Source of the DNA: Persicaria tinctoria
Lineage: Eukaryota; Streptophyta; Magnoliopsida; Caryophyllales; Polygonaceae
Length of the DNA stretch: 64,000 nucleotides
Direction: 5' to 3'
NCBI GenBank assembly: GCA_037127255.1
Contig: JBANSL010000012.1
Location: 34,711,115-34,775,114, forward strand
Positions 1 through 12,179 of the stretch are shown one piece after another. A program made the translations under genes and the position numbers. Numbering within the stretch: position 1 is the first letter of the stretch; the number at the start of each line of letters is the position of its first letter. The notes below the pieces were generated by a model, which ran no database searches, was not told the DNA's origin, and saw only the letters and a list, made by a program, of their open reading frames with translations.

Positions 1-315
1 TTTATATTTTTAACAAGTGAAAATGCCAGAAAATAATTTTAAAAGAAAAGATTAAACGAAAATATCAAAAGATACACATACAAATATACAATACGTTAGA
101 AGGAGGTGGAGCGTGTGTGATCCACGCGCACAAATGAGGTATGTGGTGCGACTGGGCGAGTGGTTAAGGAAATACTGGACGGGTGGGTAAGAAAATACGG
201 ACACACATTTTAGTATGAAATTATATTGTTTTTGAATTATTTTAATTACATGTGGAATAATCAAATCGTTTCTTTCGTTCTTATCGGTAGAGGTTTTCTC
301 ACCCGAACCCTACCC
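1..315. mobile_element. right end of TIR element, family A (copy A0)
   Basis: The stretch ends in a sequence matching the inverted ends of the elements at 21107-24073 and 48486-51374: a block meaning 'aatcaaatcg..ttctttcgttctt' followed by CACCCGAACCCTACCC. The GC-rich block at about 105-195 (GCGTGTG, CCACGCGCAC) resembles the right-hand blocks of those copies at 23880-23960 and 51185-51270. The left part lies outside the window. Confidence 0.55.
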
Positions 316-419
316 TTCCTTTATCTTATAATAATAGTTCTCAAATTTTGTTATGTAGCTATCAACATATTTCATTTTAGAGATTTTGATATTGTTTAAT
401 ATCCTTTTGTCATTTTAAA

Positions 420-735
420 GCTTCCTTATCTTCATCTTATTTCCCCCCAAGGAATTCCTCTTCTATTAATGCATATACTAATGTGAACATATTCACTGAA
501 CTTTCCAAATTCCTAAGCTCTTGTTTTACTTCATCACTAATAGCTCCATACCAGTCGACAATACATCCATAAAAGCTATGCTCTATATAATTAAGGAATT
601 GAGAAGAGTTCTATCCTACATTCATGTTTAATACACTCGTCATGTTTTTCTTATAGAATTCTATGATCTCAGACCTATTCCTTACACCATCTAGGTTTAA
701 TTTATAACATGTTTCACTTATGGGCTCTAGATTAA
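420..735 (-). pseudogene. retroelement or endogenous pararetrovirus coat-like fragment
   Basis: Reading the minus strand gives about 100 residues in one frame with one internal stop. It contains the pattern of a tyrosine-glutamate-histidine helix, a tryptophan about 15 residues later, and a final acidic stretch ending in EEEFLGGK. This resembles the capsid region of plant pararetroviruses or a copia gag, but no decisive motif such as a zinc knuckle is present. It is a decayed fragment with no intact product. The family assignment is a guess. Confidence 0.25.
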
Positions 736-743
736 TTTCTCAT

Positions 744-1536
744 TGATTTATAGATTGAAAGTCAAGATCAGAGTTTTGTGAAACGAAAAACGAACAGATC
801 GAAAACCAGAAAACCAACACAAGCAATTTACGTGGTTTCAACCGGAGCCTACATCTATGGAGCCTTAGTCAAATGGATCGAGGTAAGAAATCCACTAAGA
901 GGTAAAACCAGCTACAGAACAGATTGCCTTAGACATGAGTTGAGTAAAAAACAAGGCAAGAAACACATATCTATGCATGCATGTAAAAGAGAAGTAAAAC
1001 GAAGCAAGATAAAGGAAGGAAATCCCTAGATCTGGAGAACAGAGCCAAGTCGTCGTCGCAGAACACCAGCGAAGAAGATCTTCACCGGAATTGTGGATGA
1101 AACAACTTCTTTTTCCTCCCAAAGGCTGGATCTAGAGTCTCTAAATGAGATTCGCTCTAGATCGAACCATTAAGGGCTTCGCCGGATCTAGGAGATGAAA
1201 CCATAGCTTTCTTTCTCTCTCATCGAAGCTTGAAGTTGTCAAGCTGAAGCGGATACCAAAGCTCATTTGGGTTGGGCTTTTTGTATGGGCCAAGCCCAAT
1301 CAGAAATAATAAGCTGCAAACATAGCTCACACACATATACAATGCATACTTATAACCTTAATTATGCATATATGATCGTATAATATTTTCTACACTTCTA
1401 ATATATACTTTATATATTTATAAGTATTTAATATATGTACGTGTATAATATTTCATAGCCATTGTTCTACCATTCAACTAAGCCTAAATCCATCCAACGT
1501 TCCTAAAACTAATACTTAGATTAAATATACATTGCA
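744..1536 (-). repeat. 3' LTR of copia A
   Basis: It matches 7968-8856 over most of its length, for example AAACGAACAGATCGAAAACC near the left end and AATACTTAGATTAAATA near the right end. It begins TG and ends CA. It is about 95 bp shorter than its partner and has many substitutions and indels, so the insertion is old. Confidence 0.85.
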
Positions 1537-1751
1537 ATTTGCCCTTCTAATCTGAGTATTAGGTCTATTAAGACTAAGTTAGAGCTTATAGTGGATTTTA
1601 GAACTCTAACCATTCTTCATCATCATTGGCTCGGTGCCTGTAACCTAAGGTGGTTCTCCAACTTGGAGAAAATCCCTGCATAACACAAATTTGTTAGTAA
1701 GAACAACCTTTGTCCCGAAATCAACTAGATTGATGTCATCTTTGATCTTTT

Positions 1752-3230
1752 TCACATCAAGCTCTCTAGTAGAAACCATGTGTTTAGTACTTTCCTAATA
1801 GCCTCTTTAGCCGCTTCTATAGTGGCCTTTTGATACATGGGATCATTGCACAAGTAAATTGCGCTTTGGTTATCCATATGAATTACGGGTTTAAGTGGAC
1901 TTTTGAGGATTTCTTTAAGTATTCCTTTGAGCCAAATAGCCTCTTTAGCCGCTTCTATAGTGGCCATATACTCAGCTTCAGTTGAAGACAATGCAACAAC
2001 CGATTGTTGCTAAGATTTCCATGATACACAATTGCTTGTCCAGGCCGGTGAAGTAGTAGACAGTAGTGGACTTGCGATTATCTTTATTGCTAGCATAATC
2101 AACATCAACACATCCATTCAATTTATCAAAAGATTCATGCATACATAGATTTTTAGTACCAGCAATGTAACGAAGCAAGTATTTCATGGTAGTCCAATGA
2201 TTACCAGGATTGGATATAAAACGACGAAGCACAGAAATGACAAAAGCAAGGTCTGGGCGAGTACACAACATATTATACATAACTAATCCTACTGCTACAT
2301 CGTAGGGGACCTTAGCCATGTCTTTCACCTCTTCTGGTTTGTTAGGACAACTTTTCTTGGTAAGCTCTAAGTACCCTCCTAAGAGTATGGATGTTGGCTT
2401 AGAGAAAGTCATATGAATCCTTTCTAAAACCTTAAGAATATAGGCATCTTGAGATAAACATATTTTCTTATTTGGTCTGTCTCTAATGATACTTACACAA
2501 GAATTTTCTTGGCATTCCCTAAGTCTTTCATGTCAAAGTATTTCTTTAAGTCATTTTTAATAGTGCTAATAGGAATCATAGAGTTGTAAATAAGCAATAT
2601 ATCATCCACGTATAAGAGCACATATATCATAGACTGTTTAGAAATATGCTTGAAATAAAGACATGAATCATAATTGCTTCTCATGAAACCTAACTTTCTG
2701 ATCACAACATCAAATTTAAGATTCCATTGCCTAGGGAACTACTTGAGTCCATAGATGAATCTTTTAAGAGGGCAAACCTGATCAGGATATTTTAAGTTAC
2801 AAACCCTTTAGGTTATTTCATGTAGATAGTTTCATCAAGAGAACCATGCAGGAAAGCAGTTTTAACATTCACTTGCTCTAATTCCCAATCAAAAGCAACA
2901 CACTTAGCAAGCATCAATCTCATAGTCTTGTACTTAACTACAACCTACAGGAGAAAAGATGTCATTATAATCTATGTCTTCTCTTTGAGAGAACCTTCTG
3001 GCAACAAGCCAGGCATTAAACCCATGAGGTTAACTAGGGCTTAGATTTTCATTGAGCTTAAAGACCCATTTAGAGTCAATAAGCCGGGTCTTGGGAAGTA
3101 TTAGAACCATTGTCCACGTTTTATTTGTGTACATTGATTCCATCTCTCCCTTCATAGTTGCTACCACTCTTTGGCATAATTATTCGTAACAATATATTCA
3201 TATGAGTTTGCCGTAGTAGGATGCCTAATA
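1752..3230 (-). pseudogene. copia A reverse transcriptase and RNase H, broken
   Basis: Minus-strand frames show the copia reverse-transcriptase core: the YVDD box (LLYVDDILL) at about 2600-2630, the following KYFDMKDLG block, then CTRPDLAF and HWTTMKYLLRYI, and the RNase H start MSSTEAEYMA with DNQSAIYL. The N-terminal part up to about 3230 is visible in shifted frames. Several frameshifts and stops separate the blocks. A 28-bp stretch at 1799-1826 is repeated at 1939-1966 inside the RNase H region, replacing the expected C-terminal sequence. There is no functional product. Confidence 0.85.
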
Positions 3231-3445
3231 TTGTCAGCAGATAAGAATGCATATTCCACAATATATGATGTATACTTCTTATTTGGTATGATAGTTATAG
3301 GCTCTCTATCCCTAATCAACTGATAGGCATGCAAGGATGGTAATGTGGGAACATTATAGAGTCTTGCAAATCCAAAGGGAAGGGGGAAGAAAAGAGAGGA
3401 CTCTATTTGATAATCATTAGAACAACCATTTACATCACATAAAAT

Positions 3446-3447
3446 AG

Positions 3448-3511
<64 letters not shown>
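3446..3511. repeat. (GA)n microsatellite
   Basis: About 33 units of GA/AG lie inside the copia A internal region, between the reverse transcriptase and the nested MITEs. Confidence 0.95.
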
Positions 3512-3514
<3 letters not shown>

Positions 3515-3924
3515 GGAAACATGTCAAGGAGTAGGAGGTTGATGCTCTTCTTCTTCTTCACACTGAGTTGGAGTAGTGTCTCTTTTATTTCTTCCTTATG
3601 GTCTTGATCTTCTACTTTATGCTCCCCTATAATGTGGAATTTGTGCCCTTCTTAGCTGGCAAGGCAAACCTTCTAGTGTCGTACTCATCTTCATCTTTAT
3701 CAGACTCACTCTCATTTGGAATTAGCTCCTTTGTCTACTCAGAGGTACCTGTCAACCCAGGATAAGTTCTTATTTCAGATTTAAGAGGAAAAATATTCTC
3801 ATTAGGGGTGGGCACAAATCCCGCAAATCCCGGACCCGTCCCGGGCCCGTCCCATAAAAATGATGCGGGACGGGACGCGGGACGACCCGGCGGGATCCCG
3901 CAAATCCCGTCCCGCACACATATA

Positions 3925-4093
3925 TAATAATAATAATTATTATTATTATTATTATTAATAGTATTGGTATTATTATTATTATTATATTATTAATAGTATT
4001 AGTATTATTATTATAATAATTATTATTATTATAATAATTATTATTATTAATAGTATTAGTATTATTATTATTATAATAATATTAGGATATAAT

Positions 4094-4130
<37 letters not shown>

Positions 4131-4210
4131 TAATACTATATTTATAACAATAATAATAATAATATAATTATTATAATAATAATAATAATGTAATACTATA
4201 TATATAATAT
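3925..4210. repeat. ATT/TAA trinucleotide repeats
   Basis: Imperfect runs of ATT and TAA units form the core of hAT MITE 1. They create low-complexity reading frames of N, I and Y with no coding meaning. Confidence 0.9.
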
Positions 4211-4233
4211 TAGGATATAGAGTATGTATTATA

Positions 4234-4234
<1 letters not shown>

Positions 4235-4312
<78 letters not shown>
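4235..4312. repeat. (TA)n microsatellite
   Basis: About 39 TA units lie inside hAT MITE 1. Confidence 0.95.
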
Positions 4313-4315
<3 letters not shown>

Positions 4316-4785
4316 TGTATATATATTGCATACGTACACACTGTAATATATATACTACATACTGTAATTTAGCCATATACAGATACACACTACATCCTCC
4401 ACAATAAGGCCATATATATACACACTGCATCGGTGTTTATATACATGTACACACGTATATATGCGTACGCATATATGAGAACCTGCAAAATATAAAAAAT
4501 TATACATATATATGTATTACACCTTTGAGAATCGCAATATATTTATGAAAAAATTAAGTTTTTTTAATAATTTTTTTATTTGAGGGACAAGGCCCGTCCC
4601 GGTCCCGTCCCGGTCCCGGTCCTGTCCCGCAAAAATTATGCGGGACGACCTCCGTCCTGTCCCGGTCCCGTCCCGTCCCGCGCCCAGCCCTAATTCTCAT
4701 ATTGAATCTCATACTTCTACTAATTATCACTTTGTATGGATCAGGTTGTAGAAGAAGCAACATGTAGCCCTTAACTCCTTTAAAG

Positions 4786-5637
4786 TAGGGCTGATCATAG
4801 GCCCAAAACCGATCCGAACCTGGCCAAACCGAACCGAACCTAAAACCGAAATTCCCAAAAATGAAAACCGAAAATCGAACCTAAACTAATAGGTTTGGTT
4901 CGGTTTTACGCCGGTTTGGTTTAGGTTCAGTTCGGTCATAACCTAATCGAACCAAAATAAAAAAAATGCACAATTAAAAAAAAATTCATACAGTTGCACA
5001 ATTGAACACTTGCTTGAACAGCCCCTGCACACACGTTCGGACAGCCTGCACAGTATACAGCCGGTTACAACCCTACAGTACACAACCTGCATAGTACAAC
5101 AGTGGCTGCGCCGTTGCGATGCGTCATCGCATACAGACTTCTGCTTCTGCACAGACGCACATAATCTTCCGGATTTTGCAAAGTCGCACACAAACAGCAA
5201 AGCAAACACTCTACACTCCCAAACAGCAAAGCAAACAATAAGTTAACAATTTCTTACCAAAAAAACAATAAGTTAACAATTGATGATATTGAAGGTGAAC
5301 TCATGAACTGGACGAACTTTGAAGGCGAGACTACGAGAGGACGAACTTTGAAGGCGAAATGGGCCGTCGACTCGGGACTTGGGGAGAAATGGGAGGCGAG
5401 GCACACATACACCTAACCTAAGTTACTGCGTAAGGAATACTAAGGATAAATCAAAATTTTTTAAAAATCGGTTTTTATCGGTTTAACCTAAACCGAATAC
5501 AAACCGAACCTAAAACCGAAAATTAAAATTTCTTGAACTGAAAACCTAAACCGAAATCCCTCGGTTCGGTTTGGTTCCGGTTATTTCGGTTCGGTTCGGC
5601 CGAAAAATTCAGTTCGAACCGATTTTGATCAGTCCTA
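4786..5637. mobile_element. hAT-type MITE 2 (8-bp TSD, one mismatch)
   Basis: Inverted ends are TAGGGCTGATCA (left) and the complement of TGATCAGTCCTA (right). The flanks CTTTAAAG (4778-4785) and CTTCAAAG (5638-5645) form an 8-bp duplication with one change. Subterminal blocks at 4805-4940 and 5470-5615 are dense in AACCGAACC on one side and GGTTCGGTT on the other. The centre (about 4980-5400) is unique sequence of unknown origin with no credible gene. It lies 85 bp from MITE 1 in the same host element. Confidence 0.88.
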
Positions 5638-5731
5638 CTTCAAAGTAAACCAGTAGTATGCCTTTCAAAGCCCTAGGCTAGAGCTTACCATCACTCCTTT
5701 CAGAGTAACCCTATAGTAGCCTAGTAGTAAC

Positions 5732-6701
5732 CTAGATTGTAGCCCTTAATCCTTCAGAGTAACCAAGTAGTAGAGTTTTATTCATCCATTCAACTGTTCC
5801 ATTTTGTTGTAGAGTACCAGGTACAGTCAAGTGTCTTGTTATCCCATTTATTTGGCAATATTCATTAAACCCTGTGTTGAAGAACTCTAAACCATTTTCA
5901 ATTTTAAAGCATCTAAACTTGTGATTAGACTGACTCTCAACCATTACCTTCCACCTTTTGAAGGCATCAAAGGCCTGGTCTTTGGTCTTAAGAAGGCGTA
6001 CCCAAACCTTCCTTGAAAAGTGATCAATGAAACTTATAAAGTACCTCATGCCTCCTGTAGTGGAGACTTGTGAAGGCCCCCAAAGGTCAGAATGCACATA
6101 TTCCAAGGGAAATTTAGCAACATAAGATGACACAAGAAAATTAAGTTTGGAAACTTTGCATACCACACAGTTTTCACAGAATTCAATATCAATGGGTTTC
6201 TTAGGTAATAATCCAGATTTATGCAATTTGTTTAATACCTTGATGCTTATGTGACCAAGCATGTTGTGCCAAATTTTAGTCTTATGGAGAGTCATAGACT
6301 CAGAATAGATAGATGCATTTAATTCAGGTTTAGAGGAAATCACATAATACAACCTTTTCTTTCTAATAGCCTTTAACTATCACTTTACCATTTTTAGAGA
6401 TAGTTCTAATACCATCAGCAGAATTCACATCACAACCAACCTCCTCTAATGTAGACTCAAACATGAGACTTCTCCTAAGACGTGGGAGCCACTTGACATT
6501 AGTGAATATCCTAACAATGTCATCATGCATAAGTAAAGGCCCATCTCCAACTCCTTTAATTTTCAGAGAAGTATGATCACTCAGCATAACATCACCATAC
6601 GTAGATTCATTTAAATTTCTAAAGAAATGCTTATGAGTTGTGGCGTGCATTATGTAACCTGAATCTAAAATACATGCGTCAAATATATCAATTTCAGACA
6701 A
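5732..6701 (-). pseudogene. copia A protease and integrase, broken
   Basis: The protease remnant (6701 downward) has the aspartic-protease DSG (CILDSGYIMH). The integrase follows: an HHCC zinc domain (WHNMLGH, then CENCVVC) and the rve core with HSDLWG. The usual second catalytic block, a DNG motif, reads KIENGLEF, so the catalytic Asp is Glu. The final Glu block (QQNGTVEWMN) is present. Stops at about 6362 and 5732 break the frame. The product would be inactive even if translated. Confidence 0.88.
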
Positions 6702-6780
6702 TTAAGCACACATGAATAATTCAGCATGATATTCACTCATGCATTCAAGCACAGACGCAGACAAATCAGTATTATTTTTC

Positions 6781-7671
6781 TTAGCTAATTCTCCAGCTCT
6801 TTTTTTTTCCTACAATCCTTGACCCAATGACCAACATTGTCACAATAATTGCATTTAGAGTTGGGGTCAGATTTCTCATATTTCTTAAACTTAGGCTTAT
6901 CATTTTTATTCTTCTTATTCTTGTTGTGCTTATGCTCTTTCTTGTCATTACTCTTACTAAATAAGACCCCAGACTAATCTGTTTTCTCAAATTTCTTTGA
7001 TTTTGAAAACCTTCATGATCTCATTTTTCTCAATAATGGACTCAATCGGTTTCTCTTTAGTCGGCGCATCTCTGCTAAACTGTATAACATCTTTAAAAGT
7101 GTCAAACTGGGAGGGCAAAGAATTTAGAAGAATAATAGCATGATGAGAATCTTTAATGTCATCATGACAGTGTTCTAACTCTTTAGTCATCTTAAGAAAT
7201 TTATCAAGATTATCATCCTGAGTTAAAGCAGTGTTCATCTTGAAAGTAAACATACGATATAGCGGATAAATCCTAGAGGGAAAGAATTTAGATAGAAAGA
7301 GATCCTCTAGGGCATGCTAGAGGGAGTGAGCAGAAGAGTATTTTACCACTTGATAAGCAATACCATCAGTAAGGCATATCATTATCTCAAAGTGGGCTTT
7401 CATGTTCATCTCAAGCTCTTCAGTTGTGGACTTTGGGATGGTTTCGGATCCTCCGACTACTTATTTAGCTTTTTCTTCTTCATAGAGTTTTTTAAGATCT
7501 ATATCCTTGATGACAACTCCCTTTTGGGAAGTTTCATCTCAGTAGTTGTAGTTGCAGGTGTGAGACTGCCTTCCAGCAACCTTCTTTGATGAGAACAGCT
7601 CTCATCTTGACTTGCTGCATGGTGAAGTCTATCACGTCGTCGAAGGGCTTAATCTTCATAGTGCTTTCCAT
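6781..7671 (-). pseudogene. copia A gag with CCHC knuckle, broken
   Basis: The likely start is the minus-strand ATG at 7671 (MESTMKIKPFDD). The frame breaks soon after. A gag block appears at 6987-7253 (LLNSLPSQFDTFKDVI is typical of copia gag). A CCHC knuckle CNYCDNVGHWVKDC lies on the minus strand at about 6805-6855. At least three frameshifts separate these parts. Confidence 0.85.
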
Positions 7672-7967
7672 GATATCAATACATGCAGTATGACAAGAAG
7701 CAAGTGAGTATCAAGAAGTTTAAAGTGGAAACCTGCAAGAATATTTCAAGAATCTTAAACACTCAAGAAACCCTAGAATCTTTGGCCACAGAATGGATTC
7801 AGATAGGGTTACGGCAAGTGGGAGAGGAATGGAGCCAAGCTTGTGCTCTTTCTAGGTCCACCCAATGTTCTTACTCCCAAACCCATTCCTTGTAGCCAAT
7901 AATGATCCAAAGAGGAAGGAGAGGGGAACCTAAGTTTTGGTACCACTTTTTGATTCTCAACGACTCT

Positions 7968-8856
7968 TGACTTTACAGATCGAAAGTTAAGATCGGGGTT
8001 TTGTGAAACAAAAACGAACAGATCGAAAACCAGAAAACCAACACTAGCGATTTACGTAGTTCAGCCGGAGCCTCGGCCAAACGGCTTGAGGTCATAAATT
8101 CACTAAGAGGTAAAACGATTTAAGGAACAGGTTGCCTTAGACAAGAGTTGAGGCAAAAACAAGGCAAGAAACACATATCTATGCATGCATGTATGAGAGA
8201 AGTAAAGTGAAGCAAGATAAAAGAAGGACATCTCTAGATCTGGAGAACAGAGCCAGATCGTCGTCGGAGAACACCGGAGAAGAAGATCTTTTCCGGAACT
8301 ATGGAAGAAACAGATGTTTCTTCCTCCCAAATTGGATTTAGAGTCTCTAAACAAGATTCATTCTAGATTGGACCACCAAGGGCTTCGCCGAAGCTAGAAG
8401 ATGAAACTCTCTCTCTCCCTCCCTCCCTCCCTCCCCCTAGAGCAAATCTCTTTGGGTTTTAAAAAAGTCACAGCCGAAGTAGCAAACCCTAGATCCATCT
8501 TCGTTTATATAAACGAACATAAATCGAAACGTTGTGTTCCAAGAACGACACTTCAAGTTGTCAAGTTGAAGCAGATACTAAAGCTCAGCTGGGTTGGGCC
8601 TTCTATATGGGCCAAGCCCAATAAAAAGTAATAAGCTACAAACATAGCCCACACACCTATACATTACATACTTATACTTATAACGTTAAGGATATACGAG
8701 CATGTAATATTTTCTTCACTTCAAATATATACTTTAGATATTTATAAGTATATAGTATATGTGTATAATATTTCATAGCCATTGTTCTACCATTCAACTA
8801 AGCCTAAAGCCATCCAATGTTTCTAGAACTAATACTTAGATTAAATAGACATTACA
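7968..8856 (-). repeat. 5' LTR of copia A
   Basis: This is the partner of 744-1536 and runs from TG to CA. On the minus strand it is upstream of gag. A (CT)n run with CCCT units at 8408-8440 is absent from the left LTR and explains part of the length difference. Confidence 0.85.
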
Positions 8857-8896
8857 TTCTTTAAATTGAACACAAAGCAGCCTTGGAATTGGATAT

Positions 8897-10504
8897 TGTT
8901 GAGAGATGTGAATGAGACCAAAAGAGTCTCACGTCGAAAGTTGAACATAACAAGTCTTAGTATATGAGTCGGTGGGCTACTCCTTCTATTGTCAAATGTT
9001 TCCAGAATGGAATCTCGCTCGGATTGTGTGCTAGACATTAGTACATATATATGCCCCGTGCACACGATCCCCCAGTCATCGGAACTGAGTGGTTCCGGAG
9101 TGCCTTTGTGGCTTGGAAAAAGCTAGCTATATCCTTTGTGAGTTTTCCTACTTGTTACTCTATGTGATGGTTAATTTCTGCTCCTAGCTAGTATTATCTA
9201 TTTCAGTCCTTCAGACTCTAAATATTTCTATTGCCACGACTCTATCTTAGCTCTGTTGTTTATGGGAGAAATGTCATGCTTTCTAATGCAGATTCTTCTA
9301 CTATTTCCAAATTTAATATAGATCTACGGTGGTGGTTTCTAGCCTTGTTCATATTCACCGTTTCCTTCGGATCTTGCGTTCTCACTGCTTGGCAGTGACT
9401 TGTTGAGGCCCGGGGAGATTTAGAATGAGATCCGTACCCCCCAAACAACCTTCGTGTTGTCTCTTCTCTCTCACTTTTCTTAAGGCTTTCGATCTTCCCT
9501 TCTGCTACATGGAAAATTTTGATAACATACATGAAACATAATGTAGTGTAGGATACTATTCGCCTTGCGACAATGGGTTCGGGACTATTATAATGTGACA
9601 GTTCATACGGCTTTTGCCATTACACTCGTGATCGATTAAATGCTCCGGACCTATGGTGAGTCTTAGACCATGAAAGATGGTAAATTACCCAAGGAAATCA
9701 ATGAGAATATGGTCGTTATTATGTTAGAACAAAGACCGTCAAGCTCGCAACAACACCGAACAACGCTCTCGCTAACACTTCCCATTCAGTGTGTTCAACA
9801 CTTTCGTACAAATAAAACCTAGACTCGCTTGCATTTCCTGGTACTTCAATAGTGTATGTTTGTTCTTTGGAAGTCTCGTCTTCCTTGTCACTAGCTTGTA
9901 CGTGTTTCAAGCAGTACCTTGTTTATCGTCTTGGCGTGTTTACCGACTTTCCTTCTAACACCCTACGATGCAGATCATACGTTGTCAGATATGATCTTTC
10001 AATATTTGTATCTCATAGAATTCGATCAGACATCTTTCACAGTCTGCATTGGTCTGGCTTAGTTAATTCAAGGCAGAGAAATAGCTGGGAGTAACCTAAG
10101 CCCTAAGCCCTAAGGGACTGTCAGGAAGCAAAAGTAGATCTCGAGAATATTGTCTAGTCTTCATTCGGAAGGGGGAAAGAAGTTGTATAATATACCTAAG
10201 CATCATACATCACAAGGGATGCATAAACTACTGTAAGCCCAAACATAGAATCTGAGAAACCACTGTGCAAGTACAAGGAAATCAAGAAACGAAATCAATG
10301 GCAATAGCTTACCTACCATATTCCATAAACTTTGTTGAGAGAATGAAACAATATGAAGAGACCCAAAGATTCCCACATTGATAATATGAAGAAATAAGCC
10401 TTAGTATATAAGCTAGTGGGTTACTCTTCCTATTGCCAATTGGTTTTATGATGGAACCCCACTCGGCTTATGTGTGCACACGACCCTCGATCCCGATTCC
10501 CAAC
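8897..10504. mobile_element. LTR-like direct repeats with 1.25-kb interior
   Basis: Two related blocks, about 8897-9085 and 10333-10504, share a TGTTGAGAG start, a (G)AGACCMAAAGA block, AAGYCTTAGTATAT and GTGCACACGA near the end. They look like short LTRs in direct orientation. The interior (9086-10332) has no gene I recognise. A stretch at 9200-9350 faintly resembles LINE 3' coding sequence. It could be a TRIM/LARD-like element or two solo LTRs. Confidence 0.45.
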
Positions 10505-11982
10505 GGACTTCAGTAAACTTGAAAAAATAACTCAGACACAATCAAATCAATATCCGGAAAAGGAACTATCAACGGAAAAGGAACTCCTCCTATCATTGGG
10601 CGAAACTAATGGATATCAAAGAGGAAGTATGTGCATGACTTATTTGGAAAGTAGGAAACGGTAAATCCATAAGATTCTAGAAGGACAATTGTCTTCCAAA
10701 CGAAGGAAACCTTCGAGAAAAATGTATCTTAGATCAGGTTGATGAACAAGAAACTATCGACCAATTCATTAAACCAAATAACACATGGGAGAAAGAAAAA
10801 TTAAGTAACTACCTCCCATCGGACATTGTTGATAAAATTTCAGATATCTATATCCCATCCCATGAAACTGAAGATAGGTTGTACTGGAAACCAAGTAAAA
10901 ATGGGTGGTTCTCTACTGCTAGTGCTTTAGACCACATCACGAGAACTAGAAGGACCAACTCGGACCTACTAGAATGGATATGAAAAATTGACTGTCCGCC
11001 TAAGGTTAAAAATTTCCTCTGGAAAAACCTACTAAACGGAACCCCGACAAAAGTCAGATTACAAGGAAAATGAATTCATATGCCTTTGGAATTCCCCCTT
11101 CGCTCCCATTATGAAGAAGATAACACCCATCTCTTTACAGAATGTCAAACTGCCCTGTCGTTCATTGGAAGATTAGATAGGCAAATTGAATGTACGATTC
11201 AGAACACTGACAAATAAAACAAGTTATATAAGGACATAATCTCCGAAATATTCCACCAATTATCTACGGAACATAAATCGATTCTTGCCTTCGCCCTCTG
11301 GGGTTTATGGTCGATGAGAAACAGTATAATTTTTTACAATAATGATATCAGTACAATGAAAGAATGGATAAAAAATATAAAACAATATAGGACCACATGG
11401 AGAAGAGCACAAGTTTCAGAACAAGAAGACGACATTGACACATTAAAACCAAACACCCAAAATAAGAGAATGCTAAAACAAAAAGTAGTTAAATGGAAAA
11501 AACCAGCTAATGATTTTGTTAAGCTTAATTTTGATGGAGCTCGGACTAGGTCGGACAGTGCGGCTTCTGGCTTTGTTATCTGTGATAGCTAGGGAAGGGT
11601 TCTTTCTTGTGGTGCCCAAAACCACGGTAAGGTGTCTGCTGTGCAAGCAAAATGCTAAGGTCTAATTGCAGGTTTTGTGGAAGCTTCGAAGCGGGGATTT
11701 GCTCGGTTGGTGGTTGAAGGCGACTGCTTGTCCGTCATCAATGTCTTACGAGGACTTTGGCAATGCCCATGGGAGATCGATATGACGATTGCGGATGCCC
11801 TTGGCCTTTGTCGATCGTTCGAGAGTGTCACATTTGCCCATGTCTTCAAGGAAGGAAACCGGGTGGTAGATCGATTGGTGCATTTGGGCTTGTCCTCATG
11901 TTTCGTCGCTGACTATGTTACTGCTGAGATCGCTGATTTCGTCCATTTGGACGCTATTGAGTGGTGGATCAACCGCGGTTGA
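10505..11982 (+). pseudogene. 5'-truncated L1-type LINE: zf-RVT and RNase H end
   Basis: Plus-strand frames give the C-terminal end of a plant L1 ORF2. The zinc-binding RT-associated region has YWKPSKNGWFSTASA and PPKVKNFLWK. A linker follows, then an RNase H-like domain with KLNFDGA (first Asp), VVEGDCLSVINVL and FKEGNRVVDRL. The endonuclease and reverse transcriptase are missing. Stops occur at about 10656, 10981, 11072, 11590 and 11656. A short A-run at 12008-12014 may be the old tail. It is a dead copy. Confidence 0.85.
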
Positions 11983-12179
11983 CCTTCCCCTAATCCTTGC
12001 CTTGTATAAAAAAATCAATATTCTACAAAGCTAAACCTTTCAAGACCCAGTGATGTTGTTGCAACCGCAACCGCCTGTCGATCATGTATGTTAGTGAGAT
12101 TAAGCATCAGCTGTGTAGCTCAGCTGGATCCACATTTCCTTTATATTAATTGGGGTCAATTGGTTATTCTTAATTATTT

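Larger units (their letters stand above)
3803..4692. mobile_element. hAT-type MITE 1 (TSD ATTCTCAT)
   Basis: The ends are inverted repeats: TAGGGGTGGGC on the left, and the complement of GCCCAGCCCTA on the right. The exact 8-bp duplication ATTCTCAT (3795-3802 and 4693-4700) is the length made by hAT transposases. About 100 bp inside each end is rich in GGGAC/GTCCC repeats in opposite orientation. The 600-bp middle is ATT/TAA trinucleotide and (TA)n repeat. There is no coding capacity. Confidence 0.92.
744..8856 (-). mobile_element. decayed Ty1/copia retrotransposon A
   Basis: The element has two related LTRs (744-1536 and 7968-8856) and, on the minus strand, the copia order gag, zinc knuckle, protease, integrase, reverse transcriptase, RNase H. 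Integrase before reverse transcriptase is diagnostic of Ty1/copia. A purine-rich tract lies just inside the left LTR (minus-strand AGAAGGGCAAA). A TGGTACCA sequence inside the right LTR could be a weak initiator-Met primer site. The frames carry many stops and shifts. Two hAT MITEs (3803-4692, 4786-5637) and a (GA)n tract split it. I found no matching 5-bp target duplication, which fits great age or recombined ends. Confidence 0.88.

Noticed and set aside
778..1122. Short genes on both strands at 0.8-1.1 kb and 8.1-8.6 kb
   Set aside because: They lie inside the copia A LTRs and recur in both copies with broken frames.
4071..4430. Open frames of alternating Tyr and Ile in TA tracts (also at 19986, 23894, 48153, 54276)
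   Set aside because: They are translations of (TA)n and trinucleotide repeats, with no coding signal.
10096..10118. Interstitial telomere repeat (CCCTAAGCCCTAAGCCCTAA-like)
   Set aside because: Only about two to three imperfect 7-8-mers, not the plant TTTAGGG array.
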